Translations under genes and position numbers: made by a program
Notes under the pieces: generated by a model
What the model was told of the DNA's origin: nothing
Database searches by the model: none
Seen by the model: the letters and a program-made list of their open reading frames with translations, nothing else
Part shown: in pieces, positions 29,290-40,681 of the stretch
Layout of the letters: every line of letters starts with the position of its first letter
How positions within the stretch are numbered: the stretch's first letter is position 1
Assembly (NCBI GenBank): GCA_963776055.1
Contig: CAVZLD010000009.1
Coordinates: forward strand, 496,001-560,000
Length of the DNA stretch: 64,000 nt
From: CAVZLD01 sp963776055
GTDB lineage: Bacteria > Planctomycetota > Planctomycetia > Pirellulales > Pirellulaceae
Direction: 5' to 3'

Positions 29290-32200
29290 TCACGGCCTGA
29301 TCAGCGTCGCTGCCTCCTGGATCGCAATCTCGGCCAGCAGCTCTGCGCCAAACCGGTCGGCATTGTGTTCGGCAAGCAGTTGTTGTGCCTGTTGCAGCAT
29401 CGCTTCCGCCTCGGTCACGCGCCCCACGCGAAACAAGGCCATCGCCAGATAGGCGGAGGATGCTGCCGCTCGGCGGCGCGCGAACTCGATCATCCACGGT
29501 TCGGTCAGCGTCGGATCATACTCCGCGGCGGAGCTTAGCAGCTCAATCGCCGTTGCGTAGTCCGCCCGTCGATACGCGAACATGCCCTCCACCCGCTGTT
29601 GTGCGCACCGTGGGGATCCGAGAGTGCGGAGACAGCCAACGTGGGGAACCAGGTATAGATGCTCTCGATCTGCTGCAGTTCCTCGGCACTCGCTGGCTGG
29701 ACGAGACCGGTGATGACGTCGTCCGGTGACGGACGCGGCATCGCCCGCAGGGCTTCCAGTAGGACAGGCCGATGCTGCTGGTATTCTTCCGCATGTCCGG
29801 CGACGGCCAGCAGCAACGCCAATTGATCCGCGCGAGACGTGAACTTGTCAACCGTGGCGAGAACGCGCTCGTCCTTAAGTGCCTCCTCCCATCGGCCGGC
29901 TCGCGTGAGCCAGTCGGCGCGGACGGCTCGCAGATCCGTGTTTTCTGGCGTGAGGGAGATCGCGTCGGAGATCACCTCGATCAGGCGGTCGCCATTGCAT
30001 TCACGGAACAAGTTTGCCACGCGGATGGGTCCTAGCTCCTGCGTCGCTTTTCGCAGGTCTGGGCCGGCGTGGTCCAGATCGCCCAGACGTAGATGCGTCA
30101 CGGCCCGGGTGAAACAGAGTTGTGCATGATCCGGGTGCTCCTGCAGAAAGCCGTTCAGCGCGACGTGAGCCCGTTGTGAATCGGCGACGCGCTCGTAAGC
30201 CTGCGCCAAGAATGCGGGATCGTTCGACAGTCGAAAATAGAGATAAAACCGCCGTTCTCGGAAAGGAATATTCACGATCTTGATCAGAAACGTGTTCCAT
30301 CCCTTGCGGAGTGTGACGGCGACGTTGCCTTCGTCCGGCCATCGTCCCTCGACATTCTTCTGCAGATCTTCGTAAATCAATTCCCCGTTGTGCCAGACCC
30401 GATGTTCATCGAATCGCGAGGCGCCGATCAACGCCGTAACATTGACCTCGTGCGGGGCGTAAACCCGCGTCAGGGCGTAGGCCGAGCGCTGGTCGGCGAT
30501 GCCGATGTGCATCGAGAGGTTGACACCCTCCCGCAGACTTGGTTCGGCGAGCTGCCATCGCAGGTCTTGCGCTACCGGGATGGTCTCCCCCGCGGCAACG
30601 CCCGGCAGCGGTCGGCGCGCGTCAAACTGCTTGATCTCCTCTGGCGGATACGACTGTTGCAGGTTGGCCGGGTAAGGACCGATCACCCATTCCGCCGTGT
30701 CGAACCATTTGGGGGCCGCACGGCCCAGCATCTCGGCCGCTCGTTCGAAATCCGTGGCCGCTTGGTCCCAATTTCCCGCAGCACAGTGGATTCGTGCGCG
30801 AACCTGCAGGTCCTCCGCGTCGACTGCGTGCGCCAGGTCCTTTCTTTCGAGAGATGCGAGCAACTGTTTCGATTGGCCACGCGCGTGACCGGTGCTGGCA
30901 TCCCAGACGTTGAGTTTTCCATCTTCACCGACCGAGGCGAGAGCCGTGCCGTCGCTGTTGAAGCGGACCGCATTCACCGGACCGGCATGTTCGCGCATTG
31001 TGAGCAGCTCTTCGCCGGCTTGCACGTCCCAGATCTTGATCGTGCCCAGTACGCTGGCAGAGGCAATCCGTGACCCGTCCGGATGCCAGCTGAGCGATGT
31101 CAACCCGGTCTGGGCATGGCCGGGAAGGTAGAGCAGTTCCTTGCCGCTTTCCGCATCACGCACACGGACCAGCCCGTGCCAGTCTCCGGTGGCAAATCGT
31201 GAACCATCCGGACTCCAAGCCGCGACCTCCGCGAAGGGGAGCTCCCGCTTCACCGGTTCCTGTGGGTTCGAAAGGTCGACCAGGACCGTCCCGGACCATT
31301 GGTTCTTCGTCACGATCCGGCGGCCGTCCGGGCTCCATTCCGCCACGGTGGGCACGTCCTCCACCAGATGCAGCCGCTGTCCGGTCAGCGGATTCCAAAT
31401 CGCGATGTTCCGCGATGCTGCGGTGAAGAGGCGATTGCTGATCGGATGCCAACTCATACTATGTTCCGTGGAATCTTCGCTGGGTGTCGGGCTGGTCGGG
31501 AACCGCATTAGCGATTTTCCTGTTTCCGCGTTCCAAATCACGACATTGGCAAAGTCCCAGGTTGCCAGTCGGTTCGAGTCGGGTGCCCAGGCGATTGCCC
31601 GGATCGGTTTGTCTTCCGCATCGATTTGGCGGACCACCGCCCCGGTCCGACTGGACAAGATCTGCACCGCGCGACCGGAACCGGCGAGCGAGGCCAGCCA
31701 CTGACCGCGTGGGCTCCACTCGACTGCGGTCAGCGCCTCGCCGTCGGTAAACGCCGTTCGGTATTCCTGTTGATTCGAGTTCCAGATCCGAATCGTGTGA
31801 TCGTTGCTGCAGGAGGCGACATGATCCTGGTCGACCCAGCAGATCTGTTCAATACCGAAGGTGTGCCCGCGAAAGGCTCGTTTCGTACGCTCCGCCAGAG
31901 GATCCCAGATCTGGACCATCGCATTCGGAAAGGAGTGCGCTGTCGCCAGCACCGTGCCATCGCGGTTCCACTCGGCTTGCTCCGGGCCTGGTACCGTGCG
32001 CACGCAGATCCGATCGTGTGTGTTCCCATCAAAAATCGAGAATCGTCCCAGCAAGTAGCCAAACTCCACGGTGACAAACTGCGCGCTGTCGGGCGCCAGA
32101 TGGCCCATCGCGCCGGATGCTCTTCCATGGCCGGCGCCAGCTCCTCGGAAGTTGCCGGGTCCCAGAAACGGACCGACTTGTCGTCTTCACTGGTCGAGAC

Positions 32201-34253
32201 CATTTGATGGCCGTCGGGGTGCCAATTCACACTGTTTACGGCGGCCGAGTGGCCACGGAACGTCGTTGCGGATTCCCCTGTTTCCAGATTCCAGACGATC
32301 GCCGTGTGGTCGTCGCTGGCCGAAGCCAACCGGTCGCCGGTCGGGCTGAACGCCATCCCGTTGACGCGATTCGTGTGCTGTGACAACCGCCGTGGCTTGT
32401 CCAGTCTGTCGGCCTGCCACAGCTTGATCGTTCCATCGACTCCCGCCGTTGCGAACTGGTTTCCCTGCGGACTCCAGGCCACAGCGGTCCCCTCCACGTC
32501 ATCAGCCTGGAAACTCCCGCGTTTCGCTCCAGTGGCTGCGTCCCAGAGGACGAGCATTCCTTCCGAGTCGATGGAAACGAGCTGCTTTCCATCCGGGCTG
32601 GAAGCGATGTCTTGGACCGGTTTCGCATGTCCGTGCAGCAGTCGCTCGGCGCCGAACTGGATCGAATTCAGCAGGTACCATTCCCAGCCACGTCGGTCCG
32701 CTTCGCCTTCCGATGGCATCCACTTGACCAGGTCGAATCGCACTTGTTCGTTGCTATCGGCATGCCGGGCATTCAGGTAGGAACTGCGAATATCATTGAT
32801 GTAGGCCGCCGTCAGTGCGCGATCCCGATCGGACTCTGCCTGCACGCGTGCGCCGTGGGCGCGGTCTCGTGCGAAGTTTGCCTGGCGATTTGCGTCCGCA
32901 GCCGCCACCAGGGCTGTCCGGGCTGCTTCGGCCTGTTGGCCGGAGCGGTTCGCTTCCCGATGGGCATGCAGTGCCAACAGACTACTCGTAACCGTTCCGA
33001 TTAGCAGGAGAGCGAGAAAACTGGCCGCCGTGGCCAGCGCGGCTTTGTGTCGACGAAGCGTTTTGCGGAAGAGATAGAACAGACTGGGCGCGACCGCCTT
33101 CACCGGTTCGTTGTTCAGGTACCGCTTGACATCCTCGGCCAATGCGTTCGACGTGTCATACCGCAGTGTACGGTCCTTCTCGAGGGCCTTCATGACAATT
33201 CGATCAAGGTCGCCCCGGAGTAGGCGAGTAAGTTGCGCAGGTTCCACACGCCGTTGCTGAGCGATCGTCGATAGCTCGATGTTCGACATCGTGCTGAAGC
33301 GTGCCGAAGGCCTGGTCGGCGTGACCTCTCGGATCCGACGTCGCATCTCGTCCAGGCCCGGGTTGTCATTCGGAACGAAATCGAGCGGCGTTCTTCCGGT
33401 GAGCAGTACATACAGGAGCACGCCCAGGCTGTAGATGTCAGACCGCGTATCGACATCCAGCCCGCTCATCTCCGCCTGTTCGGGGCTCATGAATTTGGGC
33501 GTACCCAGCAACTGGTGAAAGGCCGTGTAGACGGATGTGTCGGAGAGTGACTCGTTGAGTGCCTTGGCCAATCCGAAGTCGATGACTTTCACCACCGCCG
33601 TGTCGTCGTGTTGCGTGATCAGCACATTGGAAGGCTTGATGTCGCGATGAATGATCCCTTTCTGATGCGCATGCTGTACCGCCTGGCAGACGGTGACGAA
33701 CAGTCGCAGCCGCTGATCGGTGGTCAGTTTCGCCTTGTCACAATAGTCCGTAATCGAGATGCCGCGGACCAGCTCCATCACGAAAAACGGTCGACCCGCA
33801 GGCGTGGTGCCGGCGTCCAGGACGCGCGCGATGTTGGGATGATCCATCATTGCCAAGGCGCGTTGCTCGGTTTCAAATCGAGCGATTACTTCTTTCGTAT
33901 CCCGGCCCGGTTTGATCAGCTTCAAGGCCACTTTGCGCCGCACGGGCCGTTCCTGCTCGGCGACGTACACGATGCCCATTCCCCCTTCACCGATCGGTTC
34001 ACGCAGTTTGTAGGGCCCAATTCGCGTGCCGCTCGGTTCCAGAGGTGACTTCAGGTTGGCCGTGTCGTCAACGAGTTCCGGTGGCTGGTTTAGGAAATCT
34101 TGTTGCTTGTCCAAGGCTTGCAACAGCAACAGCACTCGCTCCTCCAAGCCCTTGTCATTGCCAGTGACCTGCTGGATATAGGTGGCTCGCGCATCCGGCG
34201 AGTCGATCTTGCGCGACGTTGAAGATCGATTTTTCGGCAAGAGTAGCGGGCAT
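29290..34253 (-). CDS. Ser/Thr protein kinase with WD40 propeller and TPR tail (frameshifted)
   Basis: Planctomycete-type membrane kinase of about 1650 residues. The ATG at 34251-34253 gives MPATLAEKSIFNVA. A one-base loss near 34210 then shifts into KIDSPDARATYIQQVTGND, the usual family N-terminus. The kinase domain has the glycine loop GEGGMGIVYVAE, VALKLI with the ATP lysine, HRDIKPSNVLI, VIDFGLAK and GTPKFMSPEQAE. One membrane helix follows (AALATAASFLALLLIGTV), then about ten WD40 repeats (for example LASASDDHTAIVWNLETGE, IASASVLGTIKIWDVQAGE). The C-terminal part is TPR-like and ends ADYATAIELL ... IQEAATLIRP. Frames change again near 32100 and 29590. It lies between an ECF sigma gene and a PP2C phosphatase gene, pointing to one phospho-signalling unit. 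Confidence 0.9.
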
Positions 34254-34599
34254 CAGGGCAATCTCTGCATTGGGTTTTGTGGTTCTTGTTCGCCGAATGG
34301 CTTGGCCAGATGCGCGGCAACGTGCCGGGACGACTCGCCACGAGCTCAGGCCTCGAGGAGGTGCCTTGCCCAAAACGCATGTACGGCCGATTTGTCCAAC
34401 AGACGGCACCAACCAGCCCGAACGCGCTGGCGGTCATGGGGGAATTGCTCGGTACACGGGGCGAACGCCCCGCGGCGCATGCATCATCCGGACGAGCCGG
34501 GTCGGGGGCTCCGCGGGCAGCAGGCCCCACGTTAGTAATGCGAGAGTTGGGGGCAAACCCTCTAACGATTTTGGGAATTTCCGCCAAGAAGAAGGGCGG
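34254..34599. other. intergenic gap between ECF sigma and kinase genes
   Basis: 346 bases with no supported gene. It carries a small perfect hairpin GGGGCG/CGCCCC near 34458-34471 (the loop is only two bases, so the real pairing is shorter). No promoter could be assigned. Confidence 0.45.
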
Positions 34600-35178
34600 T
34601 TACGATTTTTCTTGACTGGAATCGGCAAGCTCCACTTGAAGCCAGCTCCTGGCGTAAGCCCAGTCGTTATCGGCGGTTGCGATGGAGATCTGCAGTGCTT
34701 CCGCTGCCTGTTGACGGGTCAGGCCGGCGAAGAAACGCAGCTTGACCAACGTCGCGGCGCGCGGGTCGATTGACTCCAGACGCTCGAGAGCTTCATTCAG
34801 GCCGAGCAGGTCCCACGGTTGACCGGTCGTGATTTCCGGCTCGACGTGTGTCAGATCAATCCGTTGATGACGACCGCCTGCCTTCGGACCACTTCGGCGG
34901 CGGGCTTGCTCGACAAGAATTCTCCGCATCGCCTCGGCCGCGGCGGCAAAAAAGTGACCTCGCGAATCCCATCGAGGAGCGTCCTGTTTGACGTCGACCA
35001 ATCGAATGTAGGCTTCGTGCACCAGCGCGGTGGCGTCCAGTGTGTGACCGGCCGCCTCCTGTGACATTCGCTTGGCCGCTAGTTGCCGAAGTTCGTCGTA
35101 GACCAGCGGCAGTAACTGCTCGGCTGCCTGCGTTTCGCCCGCCTCAATTTGCGTCAAGATCCGTGTGACGTCGGTCAT
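34600..35178 (-). CDS. ECF-family RNA polymerase sigma factor
   Basis: Sigma-70-family extracytoplasmic-function factor, 192 residues, of the kind found beside planctomycete Ser/Thr kinases. The start at 35176-35178 (MTDVTRILTQIEAGE) fits the family; the longer frame adds 32 unrelated residues. Region 2 shows LLPLVYDELRQLAAKRMSQE, DATALVHEAYIRLVD and RGHFFAAAAEAMRRILVEQARRR, and the linker PKAGG follows. Region 4 shows LVKLRFFAGLTRQQAAEALQIS and WAYARSWLQVEL, with DNDWAYAR in place of the commoner TVKRDWRFAR. It is 346 bases upstream of the kinase gene on the same strand; the kinase may control it, since no anti-sigma factor is visible nearby. Confidence 0.92.
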   Translation of the reverse strand: MTDVTRILTQIEAGETQAAEQLLPLVYDELRQLAAKRMSQEAAGHTLDATALVHEAYIRLVDVKQDAPRWDSRGHFFAAAAEAMRRILVEQARRRSGPKAGGRHQRIDLTHVEPEITTGQPWDLLGLNEALERLESIDPRAATLVKLRFFAGLTRQQAAEALQISIATADNDWAYARSWLQVELADSSQEKS

Positions 35179-35566
35179 GCGAATAGAATACCGCTGTCTT
35201 TCATCGGTTACCAGCGTATCCATTGGATTCGAGTGTATTCGAACCGTGGATCTCTTTCTGGGTGGTGATGGCACGAACCGCCCGCGGACGATGTCGCGGG
35301 ATCAGATCGAAAGCTGTTCGAATCGGTACATTGGTAGCGGAAGTCAGGCCGGACTACAATGGCTCGCGTTGCCGCACTTCTACGTGTCGGAAGCATGGTC
35401 GCGGATGGTCCGCGGATCGTCGTTGTTGGTCTGCTCGAAGCGATGACGAAAAAACCACTTGGGCAATTGTCGCCGCGCGTGGCACGCGGCGGAAGGGGCA
35501 GGTCGTATCGCACGAATGAGTAGCTCACGAATGGGTCTTCGAGTCGTCGCAAAGGAACCGGGACTG
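35179..35566. other. divergent intergenic region
   Basis: 388 bases between the ECF sigma gene (minus) and the DUF5060 gene (plus). Only short, unconvincing open frames are present. Both promoters should be here but no clear consensus was found. Confidence 0.45.
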
Positions 35567-37259
35567 ATGGACAGAATCTCTGCAGTGGTTGTTCGGCCGC
35601 CATGCCCTGTTCTTCTTCTGGCTCTCTGTGCGGTCTTTTGCCGTGTCTGCGGCCCACTGCACGCTGCCCAGGAAGTGGGTCGAGTCGACGTCTATCGGGT
35701 CCTCGAATTGCGCTTCCAGGGGCCCGAACAAAGCGTCGAGGACAGTCCGGCCCGTGATGTCGATTTTTCTGTGACGTTCCGGAATGGAGAGCAGGACCTG
35801 GAACACCAGGTGCATGGGTTCTGGATGGGGGATGGTCGGGGCGGGCGCACCGGGAATGTGTTTGGGGTTCGCTTCACTCCGACAGCCAACGGCCGATGGG
35901 AACTGGCACGGGTGGCATCCAATCGGGCGGAACTGGCCGGACAGCGGCAGGGCGACTTCGTGACGGCGGTTGCGGCGGGGCACCCCGGGTTCTGGATTGT
36001 CGACGACCAGAGTCCCGGTCGAAGATGGTATCGCCGAAGCGATGGAACGCATCCGTATATCTTCGGAAACACGCATTACAGTTTTCTTTCCGGGTATCAG
36101 AAGGATGGCCAAAAAAGCGGCAACGACATTGGCGCAGACATTGCCGGAAACGCCAAGTATTTCAAGAAGCTACGCTTCGCACTGCATGGAGACCGGTATC
36201 CTGATCCCAACGAGAAGCCGTTTCTCGACGCGAGCGGCCAGCCAACCGACTCGGGAGATGATAGCCACCGCCCGAATCCCACGTGGTTTCAGCAGCGCGC
36301 GGATGTGGCCGTTCGCGTCGCAATGGAACACGATCTGATCGCTGATCTGATTTTGGCTGGACCGGATGCGGAGGAGTCGCGGTCGTGTCTGCGGGCAAAG
36401 CACAACGGTGGCGATCCTACTCCTTATCTGCGCTACATCGCCGCGCGTTACGGCAGCTATCCCAATGTGTGGATCTGTCTTTGCAACGAGTACGAGATTA
36501 AGAATCCGAAGTATGAGGAAGCGGCGATCGCTGCTTTTGGTGGGACAATCCGAGAGTATCTTCCGTACGCCACGCCGCTGAGTGTTCACAGTACACCGCG
36601 GACGCTGTGGTCGTCCCAATTCGATTCCCTTCCGCCGTGGGCTGATCACATGATCATCCAGAAGAAGATTCGGCGAATGGGGCCCGCTGCCGATGTGATT
36701 CAGCAGGCGCGCCACAGGAAGGACCATTCGAGAGCGCACGATGCCGGTTGTGAATGATGAACTGAGTTATGAGGGGAAAGGGGATCAACACTCCGAGCAA
36801 GACACGATCGAGTCGCACCTGGGAGCGTTTCTCGGCGGCGGCTACGCGTCAACCGGCGAAAAGCCGGGTAGCAAGTTGGGCCAGTACTTTCGCGGAAAAT
36901 TCGACCCTTGGGAACATGCCTCCGCCGATAATCTCGCGTGGCTCCGTCAGCAGATTGACGACCATATTTCTTTCTGGAAGATGAAACCTGACCCGGGAAT
37001 TTTTTCCAATTGCGCCGACGGATTCCGGAGCTTGGTTTGGCCGGGGCACGAGTACGTGCTGGGCACGAACGCTGTGCGTCGGGAAATCGTCGCGGAACTG
37101 CCCGAGGGAAGTTGGGTCGTGACACGCTACGATGTTGTTGCCCAAACGGTGGAAACGCTGCACGAAGCGGCGCAGGGCCGGCTCGTCTTCGATGCTCCCG
37201 ATTGTCGGGCCGTGCTGTTTCACTTCCGAAGGGCCGGTCCGTCGCGGCGCAATCGGTAG
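35567..37259 (+). CDS. DUF5060-type exported glycoside-hydrolase-like protein (frameshifted)
   Basis: Exported protein of about 563 residues. A signal peptide (CPVLLLALCAVFCRVCGPLHA) precedes an N-terminal beta-sandwich of DUF5060 type: VYRVLELRFQGPE, VDFSVTFRNGEQ, GVRFTPTANGRWEL. A TIM-barrel-like domain follows, with DGTHPYIFGNTHYSFLSGY, AVRVAMEHDLIADLIL, and YGSYPNVWICLCNEYEIKNP carrying the typical N-E acid/base position. The frame shifts near 36715, after which MPVVNDELSYEG, DNLAWLRQQIDDHISFW and a small C-terminal sandwich (WVVTRYDVVAQTVETL) continue. The exact substrate is unknown. It directly precedes five sulfatase genes, supporting a role in sulfated-polysaccharide breakdown. The start at 35567 (MDRISAVVV) is the one nearest the signal peptide. 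Confidence 0.8.
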
Positions 37260-37447
37260 CCTTCAATTCCCCGTGACTGGTGGACGTTGGGGGAACCGCG
37301 CGAAGCGAACAAGTCGACGAAGTCAGCCGTCGTGATCTTTCGTCGCGAGAAGGTTGCCCGATCTGGTTTACCGAAGTGGTGGCAGATATGATTGGTGGAT
37401 CGAGAAATCCGCCACTGGACACCCCTGCACCATAAGGATCGCCTTCC

Positions 37448-39003
37448 ATGGTAAAGACCGATAGGATGCCGTTGCGAATTGTCGTCGCCCTTGCTGGGTT
37501 GGCCGGTTGGTTACCGGCGACATACGCGTGGACAGCCGATCCAAGCGTTTCGTTGTCCCGAATGGAAGGCGTGCAGCCCAGGAATGTGATTTTCATTCTG
37601 GTGGATGATTTGCGCTACGATGCGATGGGGTGCATGGGGCATCCGTTTCTGAAGACTCCCGAGATCGATGCGCTGGCCCGCGAAGGGGTGAATTTCGAGA
37701 ACGCTTTCGTTACGACGTCACTTTGTTCTCCCAGTCGGGCTTCGATACTGACCGGGCAGTATATGCACCGGCATCGAGTGGTGGACAACAACAATCTGGC
37801 ACCACCGGGCACGATCTTCTTTCCGCAGTATCTGCAGCAAGCAGGTTACCAGACCGCGTTCGTCGGGAAGTGGCACATGGGGGGACATAGTGATGATCCG
37901 CGCCCGGGTTTGACTATTGGGTCAGTTTTCGCGGCCAAGGCCATTACGTTTCACCGGGGCCGCAGTGGAAACTGAATGTGAATGGCACACGTGTTCCGCA
38001 GAGGAAATATGTAACGGATGAGCTGACCGATTACGCGCTGGAGTGGCTTGGCTCCTTACAGGGCGATAAGCCGTTCTTTCTATACTTGTCGCACAAAGCG
38101 GTACACGCCGAGTTTCGACCGGCAGAGCGCCACAAGGATCTGTACAGCGACGCGACCGTTCCCGAACCGGCCACGCAAGCGAATACGGCAGAAAACTACG
38201 ATCAGAAGCCGATGTGGGTGAAGAACCAACGAAATAGTTGGCATGGAGTTGATTTCCCCTATCACAGCGCGCTGGATATTAAGGAATACTACCGTGCCTA
38301 TTGCCGCACATTGATGGCGGTCGATGACAGCGTCGGACGGCTGATGGATTATCTGCGCGAAAAGAATCTGGCCGACGACACGGTCGTGATGTTCATGGGC
38401 GACAACGGATTCCTCTTTGGAGAGCACGGATTGATCGATAAGCGGAATGCGTACGAGGAGTCGATGCGCGTCCCGCTGCTGGCACGCTGTCCGGCGTTGT
38501 GGGAGCGCGGTTCCGCCGTCCCGGGCATCGTCGCCAATATCGACATTGCTCCCACCGTATTGGAGTTGGCGGGGCTGCAGGCCCCGGGGCAGATGGACGG
38601 GCGCAGCTTTGTGAAACTGGCTACGGGCGAGATTCCGGCGGGCCAATGGCGCGACCATCTGCTGTATGAGTACTACTGGGAATGGAATTTCCCACACACG
38701 CCCACGATGTTTGCCTTGCGTGGCGATCGGTTCAAATTCATTCAGTATCACGGGATTTGGGATACGGATGAACTGTATGATCTGCAGGCTGATCCGAGAG
38801 AGATGATCAATCTGATTCGCGACCCGAAGCATCGTGACACGGTGCGCCAAATGCGACAGGCGCTCAATCAGGAGTTGCAGCAGCGGAACGCCATGCAGGT
38901 TCCCTTTGGCGCGAAAGGGGGATCAGGCGCCAACCTGCGTCGCGCCAGCGGCACGCAAGCCGCTGAGTTTCCGCCTCACGTACTTCGACAGAAGAACGAC
39001 TGA
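37448..39003 (+). CDS. sulfatase (CSPSR type), frameshifted
   Basis: First of five consecutive sulfatase genes. Exported (signal peptide in residues 8-28), about 518 residues when joined. The metal site is LVDDLRYDAMG and the formylglycine site is CSPSR, with Cys93, in TTSLCSPSRASILTGQY. The frame breaks at about 37913, where a T is missing from GGGTTTGAC. The frame for PGFDYWVSFRGQGHYVSP then leads into LNVNGTRVPQRKYVTDELTDYALEWL, MFMGDNGFLFGEHGLIDKR and ELYDLQADPREMINL. AAGGA precedes the ATG at 37448. Sequence resembles the glucosamine-sulfatase/mucin-desulfating branch, but substrate is not assigned. Confidence 0.9.
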
Positions 39004-39187
39004 TGCTGCGTCAAGATTCGCGAAGGGGCTGCCACTGCCCGTGTCCGTATCGTCCTGGACCGTGAAAGCAGGCGCAGATACCGACTGGCGAAGCCATGGG
39101 ATTGCAACTCCATGACTCCGGTTTTGACAAGGCACCGGAAGCGAATTGCGTCTCGCCGAAGATCCCTCTCGATCCGGAGATTGTAAC

Positions 39188-40649
39188 ATGCCTTTCGACC
39201 GGCTCTCGATTCGACGTGTGATCATCCTGGTTGTCTCTACGGGAATGGTCTGCGCGACCGTCGGACGCGCGGAAGTCGCTACCGAACACAACGTGCTTTT
39301 TATTGCCGCCGATGACATGAATTGCGATCTCGGCGCGTATGGCAATACCCAAGTCAAGACTCCCCACTTGGACCGACTGGCGAGGATGGGCGTGCGATTT
39401 CGAAACGCTTACTGCCAACAACCGTTGTGTGGTCCTAGTCGCGCAAGTCTGATGACCGGCTTGCGTCCCGACACGCTGGACATGCACACGCTGGCTCACG
39501 AGTTGCGCAAGAAGAATCCGGACGTCGTAACGCTGGGACAACTGTTTCGGCAGCATGGATATTTCTCGGCGCGGTCTGGCAAGATATATCATTACGGTAA
39601 TCCTTCGCAGATCGGGACCGACGGCAACGATGATCCGCAGACCTGGGATGAACGACATAACCCGGCGGGAATTGACAAAGCCCAGGAAGATCGAATTGTC
39701 CGGTATCAGAAGGGAAGAGGATTGGGGATTTCCATGGCATGGTGGGATCCGGTCAGTGAGGACGAAGAACATACGGACGGAATGGTAGCCACGCAGGTCG
39801 TGCAGTGGATTGAGCAGCATCGCCAACGCCCATTCTTTTTGGCGGCAGGATTCTACAATCCTCACTGCCCCTATGTAGCGCCGAAAAAGTACTTCGACCT
39901 TTATCCGCTGGAGGAGATCACGATTCCCGATCTGGACGAGGCCAAGGCGGATCTCGCCGATGTTCCACCGATGGCAATTCAGCGTGACACGAAACATTGG
40001 CCGTACTATTTTGAGGGAATCACGGTGGAACAGGCTCGGCGCTGCAAGCAGGCCTATTACGCCAGCATTTCGTTTGTCGATGCGCAAGTGGGACGGCTGC
40101 TGGACGCGCTGGAGCAGCACAATCTGCTGCACAAAACGGTGATCGTATTTTGGTCGGATCACGGCTATTTTCTGGGAGAGAAAGGACTGTGGTACAAACG
40201 GAAAGCGTTCGAGCGTTCCGCGCGGATGCCGCTGATCATCGCCGGGCCCGGAATCGCCCGTGGTGAAATGACCACGAAGCCGGTCGAGTTGCTGGATCTC
40301 TATCCCACACTGGCTGATCTTTGCGGACTGGCTTCGCCTGACGGCTTGGAAGGTCGATCGCTTCGTCCGCTGTTGGAACATCCGTCGACCGCCCCGTGGA
40401 CGAAGCCGGCTGTGACGCAAGTGTGGCACAGTCCTCAAGCCTGGGGCTACTCGATCCGAACCGAGCGATGGCGCTGATACCGAATGGCTCGAGGGAGAAG
40501 CGGGACGGGAGTTGTACGATCACTCCAAGGATCCCGGTGAGGTCACGAACCTTGCGACGGACCCGGTTCATGCCGAGATCGTGGGCGACTTGTCCCGGCA
40601 ACTTCGACCGTATGTCCAACTCGAGCCGCACAAACGCCATGCGCCGTAG
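39188..40649 (+). CDS. iduronate-2-sulfatase-like sulfatase, frameshifted near the end
   Basis: Second of the tandem sulfatases, about 487 residues joined. The signal peptide is in residues 9-28. Metal ligands are in NVLFIAADDMNCDLGAYGN and the formylglycine site is CGPSR (Cys81) within QQPLCGPSRASLMTGLRPD, the pattern of the iduronate-2-sulfatase branch. Later landmarks are FFLAAGFYNPHCPYVAPKKY and VIVFWSDHGYFLGEKGLWYK. Near 40477 an extra G interrupts RTERWRYTEW. After it the sequence reads LEGEAGRELYDHSKDPGEVTNL and stops at 40649. The indel is therefore an insertion rather than the usual deletion. The start at 39188 (MPFDRLSIRR) was chosen because it opens the signal peptide. Confidence 0.9.
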
Positions 40650-40681
40650 GCTGCTTGCCAACGAATAGGAGATCGACCCTG

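Noticed and set aside
29290..29592. Separate small TPR protein after the kinase-WD40 gene
   Set aside because: Its sequence continues the TPR tail of the kinase protein across a single indel near 29590, so it is the same gene.
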